A DNA stretch of 64,000 bases from Macrostomum hystrix. Lineage: Eukaryota; Platyhelminthes; Macrostomidae. Position 1 is the first letter of the stretch. Each line of letters begins with the position of its first letter. Below are positions 44,560 to 53,885 of the stretch, piece by piece. Under the pieces are notes generated by a model. It searched no databases, was not told the origin of the DNA, and saw nothing but the letters and a program-made list of their open reading frames with translations. The stretch covers positions 620,001 through 684,000 of the forward strand of contig CATNEN010000031.1 in NCBI GenBank assembly GCA_950097015.1, written 5' to 3'. Position numbers and translations under genes: made by a program.

Positions 44560-45415
44560 TACCGACGACGAGATTTCCTTCTGCGCCGACGCGTGGGTCG
44601 ACGTCAAATAGAAAGGCGGCTCAGCGTGCTTGGCTACGCTGACGACCTCGCCTTGCTGTCCTCGACCGCCAAGCACGCCAGTTCGACTAGCTGGTTGGCG
44701 TTGCAGCGAGCGTCGCGGCCTGGTAGCCAACACGAGGAAGACCGTGCTCTGCGTGCTGGGCAACATCAAAGACGTAATTTTCTGCCGAGGTGCTGACTGG
44801 TAGGCAACGGAGTTTCCGCGTTGTCAGCAGTTCATCTACCTTAGGTGGTCTGATAAGATCTGCTGCGTCGTCGCTGCGTCGTCGCTGCGTCGCGTCGCCG
44901 TCGTTCTGTGAGGGCGATCCTGCAGTCCGAGGCCCTACCTGATCACCAGAGGGCGGCACTTTTCCAGGCGGTGGTCGAGACCGTCCTGTACAATGCCGAG
45001 ACCTGGACGCTGACGGACTCGCTCGAACAGCAAGTACACGTGGCGCACGCCGTCTTTCTCGTAAGATCAGCGACGAGCGAGTTACTAACGCGGCACTCTA
45101 TCGCCGCGCCGGCCTGACTCGTCCAAGTGAATTTCTGCGCCGTCGGCGACTCCAGCTGGCTGGCCACATCATTCGCAACGAGTCTTACTGCCTACAGCCG
45201 GTGCAGGAGGTGCTGCTGCTCACGCTGCAGGCACCCTACTGGCGCGGCCAGGCCCGAACTCCGCGTTTCGTCAATTGCCTGCTGGCAGATGCTGGCGCCC
45301 GGACTCTGCCGGCGGCCTGCGGTCTTTGTTCACGCCCAGCTCTTAAGCGCGCCCTGTGACGCTGCATTTTATTTTCAGCCGGACAGCGTATTTTGTTGCT
45401 GTTGTTGTTGCATTT
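44560..45415 (+). mobile_element. LINE 3' half with RT fragment, plus
   Basis: The RT catalytic box GYADDLALLSSTAKH is at about 44630-44675. After frameshifts come LYNAETWTLTDSLEQQ (44988-45035) and the GHIIRNESYCLQPVQE/GQARTPRFVNCLLADAG segment (45165-45290). The 3' UTR ends in TTGTTGCTGTTGTTGTTG (about 45393-45410). Dead by multiple frameshifts. It pairs in inverted orientation with 42655-43040, flanking the LTR element. Confidence 0.75.
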
Positions 45416-45420
45416 ATATT

Positions 45421-45600
45421 TAGGTGGTCGATGGCAGAGCGGTTCGGTTAACGCGTTTATATACCTCTCGCGCCAGAGTCCCTAAGTTCGATTCCGCGGC
45501 GAGGCCACATTCATTTGTGAGTTCGCAGCGTGAGTTATCGAAGCTCCTCCTGCACCAAAGCTTCTTAGGAATTTGTCGGAGTTTGGACTCGATCAATAAA
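45421..45600 (+). mobile_element. tRNA-derived SINE, copy D
   Basis: Box A-like GATGGCAGAGCGGTT, box B AAGTTCGATTCC, then GGCGAGGCCACATTCATTTGTG shared with copy A. It abuts the LINE 3' tail directly. Confidence 0.6.
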
Positions 45601-46107
45601 CTCATGGTCTCAAAAACAAAGATAATGGCAAAATTATTCAAATATGATTTTTGAGTTAAAAGAATACAGATTCTTACAAATGCGGCAGTAAGCCCACTCT
45701 AACCGTCTTTAGATGCTTGTGACTCGCCATGAAGTCTTACACAGACGTCGTCAGACGTTGCTAACTTCCTGATATATGCGACATACGCCGTAAAAGCAGC
45801 TATTAGAATGATAAGCAATGATTTATGTTTACATTATGTTTACATCGTAAAAAAGTAAAATGATATAATTTCTGGTACATTGTTCTGATTTTCCAGATAT
45901 TCTAGGAAGTCAGATCTAGAAGTAAGCCGAAACGAAAAATTATAATTCTATAACATTCCTAATAGCTAGGCCTGCCTTCAAATTCGCGCACAAAATGTCG
46001 TTTTTTAATACGCAAATTATTTTCTTATCGCAGTTGTTTTCATATGCAAATTATTTTACGGTTCTTTTAATGCGCAAAATAAGGTAAATATTTTGTTTAT
46101 AAATAAA
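45601..46107. other. spacer before mariner element
   Basis: AT-rich sequence, no gene or repeat recognised. Confidence 0.4.
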
Positions 46108-46109
46108 TA

Positions 46110-46933
46110 CGAGGGCTGTCCCAAAAGTAGTGTTACTTTTGATTATATCTTTTGTTCTGATGGTTCAAATAACGTGATTTGACACAGTCTTATAGCGGCA
46201 AGTCTCTTCTTTATATTAATTCAAATCTTTGAATCAGAAGAGCATCAATGCCGAGTGCTATATTGCTTCCCTTGAAAAATTGAAGTTCGAAATCTGGAAC
46301 AAGCGTCGGGTTGGAATCAAGCCCTTTCTTCTCCACCACGACAACGCCAGACCCCATACTGCACAGAAGACCTCCGAGGCTGTCAGCAGACTCAAGTTTA
46401 ATATTTTGCCTCATCCACCGTATTCGCCTGATCTGGCGCCAGCAGATTTCGCCTTATTTCCACTAATGAAGTCGCATCTGCGAGGTAAAGTTCATGAGAA
46501 CCGTGACAACCTTGAACAGGCAGTGCGGAATGTCCTGCTCCACAAAATTCCACGCGAGAGTTATGCCAACGCTATTGACGGTTTGTTCAGTCGGTGGCAA
46601 AAATGCCTTCAGCTCGGCGGTGACTACGTTGAGAAGTCAAGCATTCCCACCGACGAGTGAAGAGGAGCGTTTCAATTGCTACGAGAAAACTTCATATTCG
46701 CAACCACTCAACTGTTGGTCATTTTTGCTTGCTTGTTGATTTACTGTAAGTCTATGTTTGAGGTCCTGTTAGTTTTTCGTTGATAACTTCTATTTCCTTA
46801 GTCTGTTAGAAAAAAGATTTTAATTAATATAAAGAAGAGACTTGCCGCTATAAGACTGTGTAAAATCACGTTATTTGAACCATCAGAACAAAAGATATAA
46901 TCAAAAGTAACACTACTTTTGGGACAGCCCTCG
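46110..46933 (+). mobile_element. internally deleted mariner transposon with long TIRs
   Basis: The 824-bp element lies between TA dinucleotides (46108-46109 and 46934-46935), with termini CGAGGGCTGTCCCAAAAGTA. The TIRs are about 120 bp and nearly identical (46110-46231 against 46812-46933), unusually long for mariner. The frame up to 46660 encodes the C-terminal catalytic half: LLHHDNARPHTA holds the second catalytic Asp, PHPPYSPDLAPADFALFP the conserved mariner segment with the third acid, then RWQKCLQLGGDYVEK. The N-terminal DNA-binding half and first catalytic Asp are gone, so it cannot move by itself. Confidence 0.85.
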
Positions 46934-46935
46934 TA

Positions 46936-47867
46936 GTTTATTTTAAGCCGCTGAATATTCTCTGATGAAATTATTCGTTTAAATACGTAAGATATTCCTA
47001 AATATTTTTGCGTATTCATAGAGTAAAGTTTTTTTAATTAAAATGCAAAGTTGTCTTACAAATAAAAACCTGCTACAATATAATATATATAATATACGAG
47101 TAATTTTACTGACCGAAAAGCAACCCGCCTGTGCAGCTATCGGCGTATTAAGAATATAAGCAATTCAAAACCATTGAATAAGAAGTGAAAGAATTATTTA
47201 TTTTTCTAAAGGGATAAGAACGTGGGAAAATATTGTGATGCAGTCAGAGAGACTGAAATAGCCTCTGAGAGTGAACAGTGCCCGAAAACCCGCTCGTGCC
47301 GAGTGAATTAACCTCTACCGCGAAATACAACCGCTAAGTTTATGAAATAAACATTATTGTGAAACTCATAAACCATAGAAATTGTTTATGAAATAATCGC
47401 TATCGCGAAATGGACATAAACTATATGTCTATGCAATAAACCCCCTTATTGGGAAGAATTACACAAGGCTTAGAGCTGATTGTGAATAGAAACGATGGGA
47501 GTTTTATCACAGTGATCTAATTTATAACTTACAGGCTTATTGTAGTACAGCAGTAGAAATTTATAGGGACCTAGACCGACGAATTTAGTGACAATGATTA
47601 AGAGAAGGAAGCCCTACAACAACTTTAGTGGCAGTTGTGGAATAATGAGTTAATATCGAAGTCAGAACGGAGAAGCCCTAGTACAGTTTAAGTATTTAAG
47701 GTATATTAAATTAGCGACACCGTTAAGAATAAATATGTAGCAAGCCGATCGATCGATAAGTGCAGAATTAAATAGCGTTTATTTTGTTATTAAAAAGTTT
47801 TTTCAATAACAACTTCAATCATCCAAGGTTCATGTTCTAAGCATTTGCTGAGATTTCTCTTCATGCC
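46936..47867. other. 3' flank of the secreted-protein gene
   Basis: AT-rich, no gene. A minus-strand AATAAA at 47778-47783, about 85 nt beyond the stop codon, is a good polyadenylation signal for the adjacent gene. Confidence 0.5.
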
Positions 47868-49043
47868 TTAGCGTTTACGATGCCTGTCATCTACTCTGCC
47901 GTTCCGCCGACCGACTTGACCTACTCCCTGGCCATCACTGTGTGGGATAGTACTGCTTCGGCTCTGCTGCTGGTCCATCCGAAAGGCAATCTTCATGATG
48001 GCATAATAGCACAGCCGGTTGCACCTCTCATCGTTGCTTCCGCAGTCAGCCTCACATTCTGCCGGCACGCTTCCAATCTGCATCATCAGTGCCAACTTCA
48101 TCATGGGCAGGCTTTTCTGGATGTCAGAGTAGGCTACTGAGTTCCCAGGCGGGCAGTTAACGTTGTCGACAACGCACGGCCGCACAAACATGTCCATCTG
48201 ATCATCAGTCAGCGCAGGATGCTGAGCAATCTGCGCAATAGAGTAACATATTAAGCGACACAATGAATATGGTCATACGACTCCAGATGCTAAGAAATGG
48301 GATGTTTTATCAACTGTAGTGCTAGTAGCATTACTTGATCTGTTGCATGGACGGTGTCATATTTTCTTCTAAGATTATTTAACTTTTCCATACATATCGA
48401 CAACTTGCTTTTCAAGTCGAACGACACTTTCTTCAGGACATACAAGCAAAAATGGCGAAAACGGCCAAATGCGTAATTAGAAACTTAAATTATTTTTCTA
48501 TTAAACTCATTGGCGTTGTGAAAAATGAGTTGCTGATTTAACTGCATTCAATATTTGCCAGTGGAAAAAATTAGACGAGTATTTCATTTGGAAAGGTAAA
48601 AAAGGACTTCGTAGCTCGTAAATCTAGGTTGTGGTAGAGACCGTGGGTTGTTAAAATGTTTTTTGTCAAAAAATCGGGGCGAACCTTTTTCATGTGGCTA
48701 TTATTACAAATTGTAATACCCTATATCGTATCTTATGCGACCATAAGATCTCATTCTCGTGAATTGCTTTCTGAATTGGCAAATTTGCCTAATTGCACCT
48801 AGGTCTTGGTGTAGACGAGGTTTACCCAAGGTTAATCACCATGACTTGCGCTGTAGGCGACAGATCTATCATTTTAGTATAGCTTATACCACCCCGTAAC
48901 CTGCGATAAAGTGGGTGACTGCTCAAATGGCTCTTCAAATGTACGAGTACTCTCAAGAAAATACTCGTATCAAGTAAAGACAGACGGTTTGAAATACTTA
49001 CGCCAGCCACCGCCAGCAGTAGAATTCCGAAAATGAACTTCAT
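47868..49043 (-). CDS. small secreted cysteine-rich protein
   Basis: Exons 49002-49043 and 47868-48230 join in phase 0 with a strong GTAAGT donor and a GCGCAG acceptor, giving 134 aa. Exon 1 is a clean signal peptide, MKFIFGILLLAVAG. The mature part starts IAQHPALTDDQMDMFVRPCV and has cysteines in RPCV, VNCP, AECE, ADCG, ERCN and RLCY, then a hydrophilic, Arg-rich C-terminus (RRNGRVDDRHRKR). I do not recognise the family. The CxxxCxxxxxxCxxxC pattern within a Met-rich helical region suggests a small disulfide-bonded helical protein. It has its own polyadenylation signal at 47778. The 771-bp intron is otherwise plain. Confidence 0.75.
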
Positions 49044-49780
49044 TGCAAATTAAACAATTCTCAGCTGATCTCAGCAGCAGCAATATAGCAAAACTCAAGC
49101 GTTTTGCTCCCAACTGGGACCAAATTTATTTCAGAATCAACTTCCTCCAATTATCTTGAACGAATCTGACACAAATTTGGGATCAACGGAGCCCTCGTTG
49201 AGCATGCTCCACGGAACCATGGCTTTGAATTCAGCTTTAACTGTTGATGACAGTTGATGACTGCTATAACGAGGCCATCCAATTATCCCATTCGAATGTT
49301 TAATCGAAAGTTATCTCAAAAACCTATGTAGAGTGAAAGAGTGCAGCTGCTAATGACGTCCTGGTGCACAAAACAATTTTTGAACAGCTAGAAGTCAAAC
49401 TGGACGCCATTTACGTATTCAATAGAAACATTATTACTTAATTATTATTAATATTTAATACACTAAATAGGGCAGAAAAATTATGCCCCCAAACAGATGA
49501 CTGAGCCAAGACCAAAAATTTTACAACTAATAACTTCATCTCTACAGCCGCTCTTTTTCGGTTAACTCGTGAGTTATTTCGAAACATCGATTATCATACA
49601 AATTCTTCACATTCATAACGGCTCATTAGAATCGAAAATTTACAAACTTGGACTTGTACTACGACTCCATGTCTTGTTTAGTTTATATAAAAATAGTATA
49701 TAGTTAATAAAAAAGGCTATACGCCTATTAACACTAGAACTACCAGGGGATTCCTAAATGGCGAGCTTTACTGCAGCATA
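49044..49780. other. upstream of secreted-protein gene
   Basis: Should hold its promoter; no TATA box or repeat was recognised with confidence. AT-rich toward 49440-49720. Confidence 0.4.
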
Positions 49781-50338
49781 TTGCGCGTCTTGAAAGGTCT
49801 CCACCAGTGTCTTCTACTTCTTACTAGAATGTCCACTCATCTCGGTCTGCAAAGAGTCCTGACTCCATCATCGCTGACTGGAGTTCGTAGCCCTGGGGCG
49901 CAGCGCATCTCCCAAGGAAGGTTTTTACATCTGCTGCATCGATGGCCTGAAGATGCGCCTGTTTCGCATTGCCGTAGAGCCAATCCTCCTGACGGACTGG
50001 AGTTCTCGAGCCCTGGATGCTGCCTACCGATTGCTGCTGCGGTTCGCCCTTGGCATCCACCACCCAGAGCGGCTGCTGACGGATCTGCTGATGGCACGAG
50101 CTATAGTAATGGCGCCGGCTGATGCTTGTCGGCCACTGCCTCGCAGCTGCGGCTGAGGAGAGAAAAAAACCGCTAGCGCTCGCCGACTGAGCGTCTGCGA
50201 CGGGACCAGGGCCGGACCATCAAGCTGACCGCCACGCTGGAGTCTGACCTGCAAGATATTAAACTGATCCCACAATCTGCCACAAACACTCCCTCTCGTC
50301 TCTTCTGCAAGCGCGTGCGCGCAAATTGCCTATCCTAA
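49781..50338 (+). mobile_element. LINE 3' fragment
   Basis: Frameshifted plus-strand reading includes LGRSASPKEGFYICCIDGLK, MRLFRIAVEPILLTDWSS, ALDAAYRLLLRFALGIHHPE and, in another frame, ATLESDLQDIKLIPQSATNT ending at a TAA at 50336. This is the post-RT region of a non-LTR retrotransposon (compare canonical VEPILLYG, LDAAYRRLLR). Dead. Confidence 0.65.
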
Positions 50339-51184
50339 CCTTTGGGTCTTAATATGTATAATATATGGGTACTTTCCGCACTTTATGATCTGCAGTCCTT
50401 TGTGTAGCATCAATGTCAATTTTCGATCGTGTTTGCTTCTTGTCACTTCTTTATTGTAATTACACAGCCTCTTAAATGTTATATAAAATATCTAGTTTAT
50501 AAGGCTATGTGAGCTTTCTTTTTTTTCGCACAGTTATGCTATGTTTTCTAGAAACTTCTATCTGAATGACTATGGCGAGTTCACTAAAAGTACATTTGTG
50601 ACGGCCTGTTCTGGGCAGCTACTCATATTATGCCTCAATCGCACCACATTGGAGGGTCCACGGGGTTCCTCTCTTGACCCCATTTGTGGCCTCCCAATGC
50701 CTTTCGTCCTCAGTCCAGAGTAGCACACATTGGGTGAGAGTTTGCCCGCTGCACTGCGCTGCTCCCTGCTGAGCGGGGTGGGCGGCAAGTACGCGACGTG
50801 ATCACGAGTGCACGGGTTAGGCAGCGCGTGCTCACGAGAGACCGACCGGAAAAATTTCTGATATCCTTTTACACAGAATTTGAGAACTGTCGAGCGTAGA
50901 ACAAGGCAGGAAATATCTCTTAATTATTGAATTTAGTCGCCAGAAAGACTCAAATGTTTGTAAAATGTTCCACAAATGATAGCCATTATATTATGTTGCT
51001 AAACTTACAGTTGTCAATCACTGATGAAAATTGTGAACACAGGATCGAGTGTGTTTTCAACGGCCATCAATTTTTGAACGGCTGTGTGATTAGAACTGAG
51101 AGGTAAAATTTTCAAGTATATTTAGGACGTTAGCCAATCTTGTAATAGTGTTACTTTTTGGCCGTTTAAGAACATTTTTAAGCA
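50339..51184. other. no feature recognised
   Basis: Includes a GC-richer patch (50640-50810) with a minus-strand 72-codon open frame lacking similarity. No repeat boundaries were seen. Confidence 0.35.
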
Positions 51185-51670
51185 TTACCACTTGTTATTA
51201 GAGTTTCGGGCGATGTTTCTCTTCCCTCCTCCTCTTTCGCTATTTGCTGAATGATCTCTGCGCCTAACCTTCTCCCTACTCAACCCGCTATAACCCACAT
51301 ATCCTGGGATTCGTGTCAGCTGCATATATGCTCCCACCGATAAGCTGTTCCCGTGCCTATCTATTTTCTGAAGGCCAGTCAAATATGCCTCGAATGGAAT
51401 TTTTCGTTTTCCCATTAACAGCCGTAAGCTCGGCGGCCAATTATGAGCGAATGTGACTGCGTTCGAAATTTTACCAGGTAAATTTATTAGGTCAAAACGA
51501 GGCCCAGGAACTATAAAGTTTTGTTGATCATTAATACAGAGTCTTTCGCAAAGTAAGCGCGTGAAGGAAGGTTTACGTGAACATTCCCTGACCGTGTGTA
51601 TATCAGATTTAAGTTTGGAATTTTGGCGTTCTGGAAATTTCCCTAAGTTTTCGAGCAAAGCTCCCCGCAT
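51185..51670 (-). CDS. unrecognised 161-codon open frame
   Basis: An open frame starting MRGALLENLGKFPERQNSKL, divergent from the PISD 5' exon with only 27 bp between the two ATGs. The composition is AT-leaning and basic (SREKVRRRDHSANSERGGGK). No domain or signal peptide is visible and I assign no function. It may be a chance frame or a transposon fragment. Confidence 0.2.
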   Translation of the reverse strand: MRGALLENLGKFPERQNSKLKSDIHTVRECSRKPSFTRLLCERLCINDQQNFIVPGPRFDLINLPGKISNAVTFAHNWPPSLRLLMGKRKIPFEAYLTGLQKIDRHGNSLSVGAYMQLTRIPGYVGYSGLSREKVRRRDHSANSERGGGKRNIARNSNNKW

Positions 51671-51697
51671 TTTCCGAAACGGTGCCTAAGAGAATAA

Positions 51698-53885
51698 ATG
51701 CAGCCTGGGGGCGCTGGGGTGAGAGCCGAGCTTGGAGAGTCGAAATTTCACTGCCAACTCCAACTCCTCTTCCACAGAGCCAAACAGATTTTGCTCATTC
51801 TAGTGCCAAAGACATTGATGGTTAACATGGAATCCACCCAAGCCGTGCGAATCCGTCGGCTTCGCTGCCCTACCGTGCCTTGCCTGCTCTACCTATGCCC
51901 CGCTCTGCTGCTGCTCGAGCAGCAGATGCTGCTTGGTGCGCTGGCGTTGCTCTGCTGCGCTCTGCAGCTAGCACAGGCCAGGACTCTATTCCTGGCCAGC
52001 CCCGGCCTCGACCGAGTGAAACACCTGCGCTGGGCTGTAAGTGCTTCTGACAAGAGATTTTATCACTCGTACATTAAGTTAGTTGGTTAAGAAATTGACC
52101 TGCTCACGAGGGGGCCTCTTCAAATACTCTCGTATTTGTTACAAGACCAAATTATCAATTATAAATAAGTGGTTCTTATTAAGTCTCTTTTCTTAGTCGA
52201 AGACAAGGAAACTAAAAGACAAACAAATGCCTGCTTCTTTTGCAATTGTGTGCTTAACTAGTTTCTGCTCGTAAACGAAGGGTTTCGGAAAAACTCGGGC
52301 TTATTGAGAATGTTGGACTGAAATTTGAGAAAGTGGCACGCGGGGTTTTTCAGCAACAAGCCTCAGCAGGCTTGGGCCCATACCAAATGTGAACTTTTGT
52401 ACCTTGCGGGTCACGCCACTTAAATAATTATTATAAAAATAGAACTTTTTCGAGCGACGCACAATATCTTTAATCGCTTCATTGACTGTAGATTTTTAGC
52501 TATAGTAATGGAAAAATGATCAAATGAAACACACTGGCATGATTTCGGTTAATTTCCAAAAGGGATCGAAGAACTTTGCCTGAGTGGACTTTGCTTTGAC
52601 GCCACCCAAAAAGCTTCAGAAGTGCATAAAAGCAACTAATTTGGAATGGGACAAGCTGAATTAATGCTGACCTGCCACAGTTAAACATGGCAAAAAGTAT
52701 CTACAGACCGGCGCTTCGCCGCCGTTTACGCCGCCTGCGTCCGTTATTGCAGCGACTATCTCTTGCATTCCAGCTCCGGGTGTATCGTCGACTGCCATTG
52801 AATGCCATGTCCCGTCTGTGGGGTCGATGCCATCAGCTGCCACTGCCATCGTTCGCCCGTGGCCCAGCATACAGGCTATATAGCAAACTGTGCAACTGCA
52901 ACCTGGATGAGGCCGACTTCAACGACCTACGCGACTTTCGCAATCTATCAGAGTTCTTTCGGCGCTCTCTGAAGCCCGAAGTGCGACCGATCTGTCCTGC
53001 GTCCCGCCTGGTCTCGCCGGCAGATGGCACCGTATTGCACTTCGGCCGCGTGGCCCGTGGCCATCTGGAACAGGTGAAGGGAGTCACCTACACCCTTCAG
53101 GGCTTCCTTGGTCCAAATCCAATAGCCCAAAATGACTCTCCGGATGGCCGATCTACACCATTGGATCAGAAGGTGCATGATGCCCTATATCATGAGCAGC
53201 TGAAGCAGAACCCAGAAAACGAACTATATCACTGTGTGATCTACCTTAGCCCAGGCGATTATCACCGGTTTCACTCGCCAGCCGACTGGACGGTTCGTAA
53301 ACGGCGCCACTTCCCCGGCCACCTGCTATCCGTAGCGCCGCGCATTGCTGGCATGATTAGCGGCCTTTTCTGCATCAACGAGCGCGCCGTGTACATGGGT
53401 AACTGGCGACACGGCTTCTTCTCCTACACTGCTGTTGGTGCCACTAACGTCGGATCAATCAGCGTCTTCAAAGACGAGGTAAGCTCGGTGAAATATTCGA
53501 TGGCTTTGTCCAAATCTCTTCATTTTTCCGAGACTTTTGTCTCTATAGTCTGAGCTTGATTGCAGTTTCTTCGACTGGTCTTAAAAGCAACTTAGAATGG
53601 AGCTTAGGTACTGGAAACTGTCTCACGTTTGCCCACTTTTTACATTCGCAAACACACGTGTACACATCTCCATGAAAACAGGAGCTGCGTACTAACCAAG
53701 GCGGCGCTGATTTCAAGGATCGCTATTTTCCTGACAACAGCTTCGAGGCAGAGAAAGGCAAGTTATTCGGTGAATTCAACCTAGGTAGTACCGTGGTGCT
53801 ACTGTTCGAAGCGCCAAAATGTTTCAGCTTCAGCCTACAGCCTGGACAGAAAATCCTGGTTGGCCAGAGCATGGGTTCGCTGTGA
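51698..53885 (+). CDS. PISD: mitochondrial phosphatidylserine decarboxylase
   Basis: Core exons are about 52682-53478 and 53682-53885, joined in phase 0. They encode the decarboxylase: [14 protein letters not shown] with the catalytic Asp, [16 protein letters not shown] with the catalytic histidines, VGATNVGSI, and [12 protein letters not shown] carrying the LGST self-cleavage site that produces the pyruvoyl group. The enzyme makes phosphatidylethanolamine from phosphatidylserine at the inner mitochondrial membrane. The segment before it ([20 protein letters not shown]) matches the usual PISD N-terminal linker. A proposed first exon, 51698-52035, ends in a perfect GTAAGT donor in phase 0 and reads into 52682 after CCACAG. 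It supplies a basic stretch and a hydrophobic segment ([16 protein letters not shown]) that fits the expected membrane anchor. If that exon is wrong, translation begins at 52687. Confidence 0.88.

Noticed and set aside
47880-48140. 86-codon plus-strand frame
   Set aside because: Antisense shadow of the secreted-protein exon; no splice or start context.
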